From JBLNDG01 sp050261415 (GTDB lineage: Bacteria; Bacillota; Clostridia; Lutisporales; Lutisporaceae), in NCBI GenBank assembly GCA_050261415.1, contig JBLNDG010000218.1, positions 1-12,641 on the forward strand: 12,641 nt of DNA. The letters run 5' to 3'. The position numbers and the translations under genes are program-made. The notes beneath the pieces were generated by a model. The model made no database searches. It saw nothing but the letters and a program-made list of their open reading frames with translations, and was not told where the DNA came from. Each line of letters starts with the position of its first letter. Position 1 is the stretch's first letter. Below, in pieces: positions 6,276 through 12,641 of the stretch.

Positions 6276-8044
6276 TGCAGAAGAGGATATTTTTCAGTAT
6301 AGCAGTGGTGCTGCTCATCGGAGTAATAATTTCCGGTGTCTTTTCTGCAGGGATGGTAGAGAAGAACTTTGTAAACAATGTTGAAGAGAGCTTGATTACA
6401 GATGCCGGGCTTATCAGGGTGCTAATAGGGGATCAGCTTTTTATCACTGGAAGTAATCTTGATGATTATTTAGGGAAAATCAAATCCATAACAAATGCCA
6501 GGATAACGATAGTAGATGCCGGAGGCAATGTATTGATTGATACCGAGAGGGACAGCACTTCTATGGACAATCACGCTCAAAGGCCTGAAATTGCAGAAGC
6601 CTATAAAGGCAAAACCGGCAAGGCAATAAGGTACAGCAATACTCTGAAGGTGGATCTGCTGTATGTAGCACAACCGGTACTGAAGTCCGGCAAGGTAATA
6701 GGTGTAATAAGGCTTTCCGAACCGCTGTATCAAATCAATGCATTGATAAAGAGGTTATATTTTAACATTTTCATAGCTGTGCTTCTGGGAGCCATAGTAT
6801 CTATACTATTAGGCCTTAAAATGTCAATAAATATTACCAAGCCAATTAAAGATATAACATATACAGCTTCCCGGATAGCGGCAGGCCAGTTTGAAAAGAG
6901 GATAAACGTATCAGGCAGGGATGAAATAGGGACATTGGCAAATGCAATAAATGATATGGCCTCAAAGCTGAATGATACAATTGCCAGTCTCAAGGACAAG
7001 AATACGCGGCTGGAAGCGATAATGTCAAGCGTAATAAATGGCATAGTAGCAATTGACAGGGCCGAACGGGTTTTGTTCATAAACCCGATAGCTATAGAAC
7101 AACTTGATATAAAGGACCCGGAGGTAATAGGCAAGCATCTTCTTAAGGTAGTGCGGAGCAATTCCATTGATAATTACTTGAAAACCATATTAAAGGAAAA
7201 AAGATGTTTTGATACCGAAATATCCTTAGATTATCCCACTGAAAGAATATATAAGCTGTATGCCAATCCAATAAAGCAATTTGAAGAAAGCGACATTGCG
7301 GGGATACTCATAACAATACAGGATATAACAGAGCTAAGGAAACTCGAAAGGATGAGGACTGAGTTTGTAGCAAATGTCTCTCATGAGCTGAAAACACCGC
7401 TTACATCCATAAAAGGCTTCGTCGAAACCCTCAAAGGAGGAGCTATTGAAGACAGAGAGGATGCTATAAGGTTTCTGGATATAATCGAAAGCGAAACAGA
7501 TAGACTTTACAGACTGATTTCAGACATATTGTCGCTGTCTGAGCTTGAACAGAAAATGGTAAAGTCTGCAACAGAGATAGAGGTTGAAAAAACAGTAAAA
7601 GAAGTCTTATCCATGATAAAAAATGAAGCGGACAGGAAATGCATCGAACTGACTTCAGAAGTACAGGAAGGGATAGATAATCTGTGGGGTGATCCTGATA
7701 AATTCAAACAGATGCTTTTAAATCTGGTTGATAACGCAGTAAAATATACTCCTGAGAAAGGGAAGGTCAAGGTTGAAGCATACAAGCAGACTGACTTTAA
7801 CGGGGAAGAGAGACTTACCATAAATGTGATAGATAACGGTATAGGTATTCCCAGGGAGCATATACCAAGATTGTTTGAGCGGTTCTACAGGGTGGATAAG
7901 GCGAGGTCAAGAAAGGTTGGAGGTACCGGTCTCGGACTTGCGATAGTCAAGCATATTGTGATTCTATTCGGCGGAGAGATAGAAGTCCGGAGCGAAGAAG
8001 GCAAGGGTACGGTATTTAGCGTAACCCTTCCTTTAAAAGCATAA
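6275..8044 (+). CDS. phoR: Phosphate sensor histidine kinase PhoR
   Basis: Membrane sensor kinase partner of PhoP; 589 residues, start overlapping the phoP stop (TAATG), so translationally coupled. Domains in order: TM1 (about 5-26), an extracytoplasmic domain (about 27-160), TM2 (about 161-183), HAMP (about 184-236, with NITKPIKDI and GRDEIGTLANAIN), PAS (about 245-350, starting LEAIMSSVINGIVAID), dimerisation/phosphotransfer with His370 in VSHELKTPLTSIKG, and an ATPase domain with N-box Asn483/Asn487 (NLVDNAVKYTP), G1 Asp520 (DNGIGIP), F-box LFERFYRVD and G2 at 550-555 (GTGLGL). This layout, with a HAMP-PAS linker and a periplasmic-type domain, matches Gram-positive PhoR. All catalytic residues are present. 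A terminator follows. Confidence 0.93.
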   Translation: MQKRIFFSIAVVLLIGVIISGVFSAGMVEKNFVNNVEESLITDAGLIRVLIGDQLFITGSNLDDYLGKIKSITNARITIVDAGGNVLIDTERDSTSMDNHAQRPEIAEAYKGKTGKAIRYSNTLKVDLLYVAQPVLKSGKVIGVIRLSEPLYQINALIKRLYFNIFIAVLLGAIVSILLGLKMSINITKPIKDITYTASRIAAGQFEKRINVSGRDEIGTLANAINDMASKLNDTIASLKDKNTRLEAIMSSVINGIVAIDRAERVLFINPIAIEQLDIKDPEVIGKHLLKVVRSNSIDNYLKTILKEKRCFDTEISLDYPTERIYKLYANPIKQFEESDIAGILITIQDITELRKLERMRTEFVANVSHELKTPLTSIKGFVETLKGGAIEDREDAIRFLDIIESETDRLYRLISDILSLSELEQKMVKSATEIEVEKTVKEVLSMIKNEADRKCIELTSEVQEGIDNLWGDPDKFKQMLLNLVDNAVKYTPEKGKVKVEAYKQTDFNGEERLTINVIDNGIGIPREHIPRLFERFYRVDKARSRKVGGTGLGLAIVKHIVILFGGEIEVRSEEGKGTVFSVTLPLKA

Positions 8045-8056
8045 CAGAAAATAAAT

Positions 8057-8096
8057 ACGCAGGGCAATTTGATTTGCTGCTGCGTTTTTGTTTTTG
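8057..8096 (+). terminator. Intrinsic terminator after phoR
   Basis: ACGCAG (8057-8062) pairs with CTGCGT (8080-8085), and an inner GCAA/TTGC (8064-8067 with 8074-8077) extends the hairpin. A T-rich tract TTTTTGTTTTT follows. It begins 13 bases after the phoR stop and separates phoPR from pstS. Confidence 0.8.
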
Positions 8097-8108
8097 CTTT
8101 ACATGGAA

Positions 8109-8158
8109 TTAACATAAGCTTCATCCTCCTTTAACCTTCAATTCATTTTCTGTTAACA
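8109..8158 (+). promoter_or_regulatory. Pho box array (five 11-bp-phased hexamers) upstream of pstS
   Basis: TTAACA (8109), TTCATC (8120), TTAACC (8131), TTCATT (8142) and TTAACA (8153) begin at exactly 11-base intervals. PhoB/PhoP proteins bind head-to-tail to direct repeats with 11-base periodicity (TTAACA-type in Bacillus, CTGTCAT-type in E. coli). The hexamers alternate strong (TTAAC) and weak (TTCAT) versions, as dimer sites of 22 bases would. The array ends nine bases before a -10-like TATATT (8168-8173), the usual position where bound PhoP replaces a -35. Binding by the PhoP encoded just upstream is inferred. Confidence 0.82.
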
Positions 8159-8167
8159 GAGCCAGTG

Positions 8168-8173
8168 TATATT
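8168..8173 (+). promoter_or_regulatory. -10 element of the pstS promoter
   Basis: TATATT lies nine bases after the last Pho hexamer and about 50 bases before the pstS start, with no TTGACA-like -35. This is the expected layout of an activator-dependent phosphate-starvation promoter. Confidence 0.6.
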
Positions 8174-8224
8174 TTAATTGTGAGATGAAAAAATAATAAG
8201 ATGAATTAAAGGGAGGAATTAGGG

Positions 8225-9073
8225 ATGAATCTTAAAAAAACATTAATACTTCTATGTACAGGAATATTACTTACAGGTGTTTTAGCAGGCTGTAGCAAAC
8301 CGGCAGATACAAACCAACAGGGCGCAGGTGCAACTAGTATAACCATAAATGGTTCAACTTCAGTGCAGCCGCTGGCTGAAGAACTGGCAAAGGCTTATAG
8401 GTCAAAGAATTCCAATGCTACAATTGACATACAGGCCGGCGGTTCCGGTGTGGGAATTAAGTCGGCTATGGACGGGGTAGTTGACATTGGAATGTCCTCA
8501 AGGGACTTAAAACCTGAAGAAAAGACCCTCAAAGAGTTCAAGATAGCAATTGATGGTATAGCAGTTATTGTAAACCCTGCAAATGGAGTAACTAATCTTA
8601 CAACAGAACAGATAAAGAAAATATACACAGGTGAAATTACCGACTGGAAGGATGTCGGAGGAAAACCCGGTGCAATAACGGTTGTATCAAGGGAAGAAGG
8701 TTCTGGAACCAGAGGAGCATTCATTGAACTGACCGGTATCCAAGCAGATAATGTTGACAAGACCATATCATCAGCAATAACACAGGGCTCAACAGGCGCA
8801 GTTATCACAACAGTTGCAGGCGATCCAAGCGCAATAGGATATGCATCTTATGGATCAGCAAAGGATAAAACTGAAATAAAACTCGTAAGTGTTGATGGAA
8901 AAGCTTGTACGGAAGAAAGCATATATGCCGGGGAATATAAGCTGGCAAGACCGTTCCTGATGCTGACAAAAGCAGAACCCGCAGGACTGGCAAAGGACTT
9001 CCTGGATTTCATATTAAGCGCTGAAGGACAGCAGGTAGTAGAGAAAAACGGTTATTTAAAAATAACTAAATAA
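8225..9073 (+). CDS. pstS: Phosphate-binding lipoprotein PstS
   Basis: Extracytoplasmic solute-binding component of the high-affinity phosphate ABC transporter. The 282-residue protein starts after GGGAGG (8211-8216). It carries a lipoprotein signal: two lysines, a hydrophobic run and lipobox LAGC with Cys23 as the lipidated residue, so it is anchored to the outer face of the membrane. Family motifs at the phosphate pocket are present: INGSTSVQPLAEELAKAY, the GGSGVGIKSAMDG loop, DIGMSSRDLK, and SREEGSGTRGAFIEL. It has its own Pho-type promoter and its own terminator, so it can be made in excess over the membrane components encoded next. Confidence 0.96.
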   Translation: MNLKKTLILLCTGILLTGVLAGCSKPADTNQQGAGATSITINGSTSVQPLAEELAKAYRSKNSNATIDIQAGGSGVGIKSAMDGVVDIGMSSRDLKPEEKTLKEFKIAIDGIAVIVNPANGVTNLTTEQIKKIYTGEITDWKDVGGKPGAITVVSREEGSGTRGAFIELTGIQADNVDKTISSAITQGSTGAVITTVAGDPSAIGYASYGSAKDKTEIKLVSVDGKACTEESIYAGEYKLARPFLMLTKAEPAGLAKDFLDFILSAEGQQVVEKNGYLKITK

Positions 9074-9100
9074 ATCAAAACAAATACTTTCCCCTCTCAG

Positions 9101-9130
9101 AAAGCCCCGGTTTTTTGCCGGGGCTTTTTT
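9101..9130 (+). terminator. Intrinsic terminator after pstS
   Basis: A perfect 10-base-pair stem AAAGCCCCGG (9101-9110) with CCGGGGCTTT (9118-9127), a 7-base loop and a run of T. It lies 27 bases after the pstS stop and largely uncouples pstS from pstC. Confidence 0.92.
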
Positions 9131-9140
9131 ATTAATGGAC

Positions 9141-9196
9141 ATTCTACCAAAGTAGAATCAGTAAAAAGCGAGGAGGCTCGATGCCTCCGAGCTTTT
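9141..9196 (+). repeat. Two further hairpins between the pstS terminator and the pstC Pho array
   Basis: First hairpin: ATTCTAC (9141-9147), loop CAAA, GTAGAAT (9152-9158), a perfect 7-base-pair stem. Second hairpin: AAAAGC-GA-GGAGGC (9164-9177), loop TCGAT, GCCTCC-GA-GCTTTT (9183-9196). Its two perfect 6-base-pair helices flank a symmetric GA/GA internal loop that could form tandem G-A pairs in RNA. No long T tract follows immediately beyond the stem's own TTTT. They could stabilise read-through transcripts or act as a back-up terminator. Role unknown. Confidence 0.55.
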
Positions 9197-9216
9197 ATGG
9201 AATAGGAAAGATTAAT

Positions 9217-9274
9217 TTCTTATTCAGTTAACAATAATTTAACATTCAGTTAACCGGACATTAATTAATTAACC
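9217..9274 (+). promoter_or_regulatory. Pho box array upstream of pstC
   Basis: TTCTTA (9217), TTAACA (9228), TTAACA (9239), TTAACC (9250) and TTAATT (9261) begin every 11 bases; an extra TTAACC at 9269-9274 is out of phase. ATTCAGTTAAC occurs exactly twice (9222-9232 and 9244-9254), 22 bases apart. The central three hexamers are better matches to TTAACA than those at pstS. A TATATT at 9282-9287 is the likely -10. This gives pstCAB-phoU a separate phosphate-starvation promoter. Confidence 0.8.
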
Positions 9275-9281
9275 GGGGAAT

Positions 9282-9287
9282 TATATT
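9282..9287 (+). promoter_or_regulatory. Candidate -10 of the pstC promoter
   Basis: TATATT lies 15 bases after the last in-phase hexamer and 7 bases after the out-of-phase TTAACC. It leaves a leader of about 100 bases before pstC, in which I see no further structure. A GATAAT at 9303-9308 is an alternative, so the exact start site is uncertain. Confidence 0.45.
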
Positions 9288-9399
9288 ACAATTGATGTAG
9301 TAGATAATGCTTATATTAAAAAAGCTATAAAAGAGCATTATAAATAGTAGGATATAAATTTTTGCATTTTGATGTTTATCTGAGAAGAGAGGAATGAAT

Positions 9400-10248
9400 A
9401 TGAAGGTTTATGAAAAACTGATAAAGCTGGTGCTCTTTATTTGTGCAATAGTAGCGGTACTCGCTGTAGTCCTGATTACCTATTTCATAATAAACGAAGG
9501 TTTTCCTGTAATACAGAAGGTTGGAATCATAAAATTCGTTTTAGGCCGCAAATGGGCACCGACACAAGGAATCTATGGTATATACCCTATGGTTATAGGC
9601 TCACTGCTTGTAACAACTGGGGCACTTGTACTAGGTGTTCCTATAGGTATTGCTTGTGCTATTTATTTAGCTGAGATAGCAAAGCCTAAGATTGCCGGAA
9701 TTGTCAGACCTGGAATCGAGCTCCTGGCCGGTATTCCTTCTGTAGTTTACGGCCTGTATGGTCTGGTTGTAATAGTTCCTTTTATCAGAAAGGTATTCAA
9801 TAACCAGGGCTTCAGTATACTGGCGGGAAGTATTATTCTCGCCGTAATGATACTTCCTACAATAATAAACATATCGGAAAGCGCTATAAGATCTGTGCCC
9901 AAAGACTATAAAGAGGCTTCACTGTCATTAGGCTCATCCCACTGGCAGTCTATAAGCAATGTAATTGTCCCTGCCGCCAGGTCGGGCATAATAACTGCCG
10001 TTATACTGGGAATGGGAAGGGCAATCGGGGAGACAATGGCTGTTATTATGATAGTGGGCAATAGTCCATTGATACCGGAGAGCATATTATCACCTGTAAG
10101 AACACTTACCGGGAACATTGGGATAGAAATGGGGTATGCCAGCGGAGAGCATCAAAAGGCTTTATTTGCAACGGGTATTGTTCTTTTTGTTTTCATCATG
10201 CTCCTCAATATCGTTGCGAACTTGATACCTAAGAAGGTAGGTGAATAG
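9400..10248 (+). CDS. pstC: Phosphate ABC transporter permease PstC
   Basis: One of two integral membrane subunits forming the phosphate channel. ATG 9400 is preferred over ATG 9394 because AGAGGA (9388-9393) is six bases from it; the protein is then 282 residues. There are six predicted membrane helices: the first at about 8-29, the others spread over the binding-protein-dependent permease domain from about 60 on. PstC motifs include LAGIPSVVYGLYG, the cytoplasmic EAA loop EASLSLGSSHWQSISNVIVP that contacts PstB, and GMGRAIGETMAVIMIVGN. It starts a tight operon: the next gene, pstA, begins four bases after this stop. Confidence 0.95.
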   Translation: MKVYEKLIKLVLFICAIVAVLAVVLITYFIINEGFPVIQKVGIIKFVLGRKWAPTQGIYGIYPMVIGSLLVTTGALVLGVPIGIACAIYLAEIAKPKIAGIVRPGIELLAGIPSVVYGLYGLVVIVPFIRKVFNNQGFSILAGSIILAVMILPTIINISESAIRSVPKDYKEASLSLGSSHWQSISNVIVPAARSGIITAVILGMGRAIGETMAVIMIVGNSPLIPESILSPVRTLTGNIGIEMGYASGEHQKALFATGIVLFVFIMLLNIVANLIPKKVGE

Positions 10249-10252
10249 TAAA

Positions 10253-11110
10253 ATGACAAATTCGGGTATTTCTTCAATAAGTGTGAATAATATAAGGAAA
10301 AAAGAGAGAATTGCATTCATATTGCTTAAATTGGCGGCACTTATAACTATTCTTGCCCTAGTTGCAATCATAGGGAACATTTTAATAAACGGAATCGGGC
10401 ACCTGAGCTTGGGTTTTCTTACGCAAGAGCCCAAGGAAATGGGTAAGAGCGGCGGCATATTTTCAATTATAATAACAACCATTTTTTTGGCAATCTTTTC
10501 AATTATAATCGCGGGTCCTGTAGGGATATGTGCGGCAATATTTTTAACGGAATATTCAAAAGAAGGCCCGATTGTAAAGGTTATCAGGTTCGGCACTGAA
10601 TCCCTTGCAGGAATACCGTCAATCATATTCGGACTTTTCGGATACGTATTCTTTGTTGTACTTCTGGATTTCAGGTATTCTATGGTGTCCGGAGGGCTTA
10701 CCCTTACATTAATGATTTTGCCTACGATAATAAGAACCTCGGAGGAAGCAATCAAAATGGTACCGAGGTCTTACAGGGAAGGAAGCCTTGCGTTGGGGGC
10801 CACCAAATGGCAAACCATCTATAAGGTGGTATTGCCTGCTGCCATTCCGGGTATTCTTACGGGAATAATACTTGGAATTGGCAGGGTAGTAGGTGAAACA
10901 GCAGCTGTTATTTATACTGCCGGGAGCTCTTTGGGACTCCCAACCTCCATATGGAGGCCCGGCAGGACTATGGCCGTACACCTTTATATTTTAGCTTCGG
11001 AGGGCTTGTCCAAATCCAATATGTATGCTACTGCGACTGTACTTATAATAACGGTTTTCATAATAAATTTAATGGCTAACAGGATGATTAAACACTTTAT
11101 CAGAGCCTAA
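10253..11110 (+). CDS. pstA: Phosphate ABC transporter permease PstA
   Basis: Second channel subunit, partner of PstC. ATG 10253 gives 285 residues and has GGTAGGTG about nine bases upstream; GTG 10241 would overlap pstC by eight bases. It has six membrane helices, the first at about 18-43. PstA motifs are ESLAGIPSIIFGLFGYVFFV, the EAA loop EGSLALGATKWQTIYKVVLP, and GIGRVVGETAAVIYTAG. The N-terminal 15 residues are polar and cytoplasmic. pstB follows after 13 bases with its own ribosome binding site. Confidence 0.95.
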   Translation: MTNSGISSISVNNIRKKERIAFILLKLAALITILALVAIIGNILINGIGHLSLGFLTQEPKEMGKSGGIFSIIITTIFLAIFSIIIAGPVGICAAIFLTEYSKEGPIVKVIRFGTESLAGIPSIIFGLFGYVFFVVLLDFRYSMVSGGLTLTLMILPTIIRTSEEAIKMVPRSYREGSLALGATKWQTIYKVVLPAAIPGILTGIILGIGRVVGETAAVIYTAGSSLGLPTSIWRPGRTMAVHLYILASEGLSKSNMYATATVLIITVFIINLMANRMIKHFIRA

Positions 11111-11123
11111 AGGGGGAGAAAAA

Positions 11124-11876
11124 ATGACGGAAACAAAAATAGCGGTAAGGGATCTGAATCTCTACTACACTGATTTTCATGCATTGAAGGATCTCAATAT
11201 AGATATACAGAAAAACACAGTTACTGCTCTGATCGGCCCATCCGGCTGCGGAAAATCAACCTTTCTGAGAACGCTGAACAGAATGAATGACCTCATTGAC
11301 GGGGTGCGGGTTGACGGCAGTATAGAACTGGATAATATCAATATTAAGAACTATGATGTGATAGAATTAAGAAAAAGAGTCGGAATGGTTTTTCAGAAGC
11401 CCAATCCCTTCCCTATGTCTGTTTATGATAACATAGCATATGGCCCGAGAATACATGGTATCAGAGACCGGAGAAGACTTGACGAGATTGTTGAAAGAAG
11501 TCTTAAGGGCGCGGCTTTGTGGGATGAGGTAAAGGACAGACTGAAAAAGTCTGCATTGGGGCTATCGGGAGGACAACAGCAGAGGCTATGTATTGCGAGA
11601 GTACTTGCAGTTGAACCCGAAGTTCTCCTAATGGATGAACCTACATCTGCTCTTGACCCGGGCTCAACCTTGAAGATAGAAGACCTGATGGAGCAGCTGA
11701 AAAAGGATTATACGGTTGTCATTGTAACCCATAACATGCAGCAGGCAGGACGTATATCCGAGTATACTGCATTTTTCTTAAGCGGCGAAATAGTAGAATC
11801 AGGCTTGACGGAAAAAGTGTTCTACAAGCCCATGGATAAAAGAACTGAAGATTATATTACCGGAAGGTTCGGATAA
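11124..11876 (+). CDS. pstB: Phosphate ABC transporter ATPase PstB
   Basis: Cytoplasmic ATPase that powers phosphate import through PstCA. The 250-residue protein is of normal length, started after AGGGGGAG. It has Walker A GPSGCGKST (38-46), Q-loop Gln91 in VFQKPNPFPMS (a PstB hallmark), signature LSGGQQQRLCIARV (147-160), Walker B VLLMDEPTSALD (167-178) and switch His203. The LNRMNDLI stretch after Walker A and the C-terminal KRTEDYITGRFG are also diagnostic. All catalytic residues are intact. phoU follows after 15 bases. Confidence 0.97.
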   Translation: MTETKIAVRDLNLYYTDFHALKDLNIDIQKNTVTALIGPSGCGKSTFLRTLNRMNDLIDGVRVDGSIELDNINIKNYDVIELRKRVGMVFQKPNPFPMSVYDNIAYGPRIHGIRDRRRLDEIVERSLKGAALWDEVKDRLKKSALGLSGGQQQRLCIARVLAVEPEVLLMDEPTSALDPGSTLKIEDLMEQLKKDYTVVIVTHNMQQAGRISEYTAFFLSGEIVESGLTEKVFYKPMDKRTEDYITGRFG

Positions 11877-11891
11877 TACGGAGGTGGAAGA

Positions 11892-12545
11892 ATGACAAGG
11901 AATTATTTTGACCAGGAACTACAGGAACTGGAAGTATTATTGCTGAAAATGAGCAGCATGGTTGAGGAAACCCTGGGCAATGCAATAAAAGCGTTGAAAA
12001 ACCAGGATGTCTCAATGGCGCAGCAGGTTATAGACAATGATGATGTTATTGATGATATGGAGTTTACTGTGGAGGATAAATGCCTGAAGCTCATTGCGCT
12101 TCAACAGCCTCTGGCAAAGGATCTGAGGCTTATTGCGACAGCCCTGAAGATTATTACCGATTTGGAGAGAATAGCTGACTATGCAGTAGACATATCAAAG
12201 ATAACCATAAAGCTGGCGGGCGAAGTATACATCAAAGAACTTATCGACATACCAAGAATGGCGGAGATAACGGCTAAGATGGTAAAGGGCAGTATTGATT
12301 CCTATGTGAATCAAGACGTGGAAAAAGCCCGTGAAGTATCAAAAATGGATGATGAAGTGGATGGATTGTACAAGCAGATTTTCAGGGAACTGTTATTTAT
12401 CATGATGGAAGACCCCAGGAAAATCAATCAGGCTACCAATTTTCTGCTGATAAGCAGATATCTTGAAAGGATAGGAGATCATGTGACCAACGTCTGCGAA
12501 CGGATTATTTATTCCATTACAGGCGAGCGTGAAGATTTAAACTAG
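11892..12545 (+). CDS. phoU: Phosphate transport regulator PhoU
   Basis: PhoU dampens PhoR signalling when phosphate is plentiful and modulates Pst activity, acting as an adaptor between PstB and the PAS region of PhoR in studied bacteria. The 217-residue, all-helical protein has the standard two-repeat architecture: the metal-binding E-R-I-x-D motif occurs as ERIADYAVD (92-100) and ERIGDHVTN (192-200), exactly 100 residues apart. A strong GGAGGTGG (11880-11887) precedes the ATG. It is the last gene of pstCAB-phoU and is closed by a terminator. Confidence 0.96.
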   Translation: MTRNYFDQELQELEVLLLKMSSMVEETLGNAIKALKNQDVSMAQQVIDNDDVIDDMEFTVEDKCLKLIALQQPLAKDLRLIATALKIITDLERIADYAVDISKITIKLAGEVYIKELIDIPRMAEITAKMVKGSIDSYVNQDVEKAREVSKMDDEVDGLYKQIFRELLFIMMEDPRKINQATNFLLISRYLERIGDHVTNVCERIIYSITGEREDLN

Positions 12546-12547
12546 CG

Positions 12548-12577
12548 GGAAGCTGTGTAAAGCAGCTTCCTTTTGTT
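12548..12577 (+). terminator. Intrinsic terminator after phoU
   Basis: GGAAGCTG (12548-12555) pairs perfectly with CAGCTTCC (12563-12570) around a 7-base loop, followed by TTTTGTT. It starts a few bases after the phoU stop codon and ends the pst operon. Confidence 0.88.
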
Positions 12578-12622
12578 ATGGGCTTTAGCCTGTTGAGCTA
12601 GCGGAGCAGCGAAACAATGAAC

Positions 12623-12639
12623 CACCCGCTATGCGGGTG
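12623..12639. repeat. GC-rich hairpin at the window edge
   Basis: CACCCGC and GCGGGTG form a perfect 7-base-pair stem around the loop TAT, in an otherwise AT-rich intergenic region, with no T tract visible before the window ends. It could be the end of a REP-like or IS200/IS605-type element, or a structured RNA. The window stops two bases later, so this cannot be decided. Confidence 0.5.
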
Positions 12640-12641
12640 CG

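Noticed and set aside
8395..8808. Minus-strand ORFs inside pstS, phoR and pstC
   Set aside because: They lie antisense to intact, motif-confirmed genes and encode low-information hydrophobic or Ser/Pro-rich text without ribosome binding sites.
1..12641. CRISPR array, tRNA, rRNA or prophage genes
   Set aside because: No regularly spaced long repeats, no cloverleaf or rRNA sequence, and no phage or transposase protein is seen. All repeats found are short hairpins, operators or Pho hexamers.

Overview
This is a low-GC, AT-rich stretch of a Firmicutes chromosome, almost certainly from a clostridium. The evidence is strong GGAGG-type ribosome binding sites, TTG/GTG starts, a T-box leader, and proteins that read like Clostridia/Bacillus orthologues. 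All convincing genes lie on the + strand. The species cannot be named from the sequence alone.

Layout. (1) 1-961: two small genes. The first resembles a shortened RemA/DUF370-type protein; the second is unrecognised. (2) 1021-3410: a decaying TetR-regulated ABC efflux locus. It has an intact 12-bp-arm palindromic operator, a tetR gene with one in-frame TAA, an apparently intact LolD/MacB-type ATPase whose reading frame runs straight into the last ~40 residues of an FtsX-type permease (the rest of the permease is missing), and an adaptor (membrane fusion protein) gene broken by a frameshift/deletion and a TAA. (3) 3435-4658: a promoter and T-box leader with a probable cysteine specifier, then a 15-codon ORF that overlaps the start of cysE (serine acetyltransferase). 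(4) 4655-8096: a promoter, then pgeF (multicopper-oxidase-fold 'laccase domain' protein), phoP and phoR as a tight transcription unit ending at a terminator. (5) 8109-12577: the phosphate regulon target. pstS has its own promoter and terminator; pstC-pstA-pstB-phoU form a second unit ending at a terminator. Upstream of both pstS and pstC are arrays of TTAACA-like hexamers repeating every 11 bp, the expected form of a PhoP-binding array.

How it works together. PhoR senses phosphate status, probably through PhoU and the Pst transporter, and phosphorylates PhoP. PhoP then binds the 11-bp-phased arrays to induce the phosphate-binding lipoprotein PstS and the PstCAB permease/ATPase, with PhoU as negative modulator. 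Sensor, regulator, transporter and modulator all sit together here. The cysE unit is a separate cysteine-biosynthesis module controlled by tRNA-Cys charging.

Novelty. The core pho/pst and cysE genes are conventional. I do not see a clear new multigene system. The points most worth a second look are the multi-lesion decay of the efflux operon with a leftover ATPase-permease-tail fusion, a probable AUU start for pgeF, the mini-ORF overlapping the cysE start, the two phased Pho arrays, and the RemA-like first gene.
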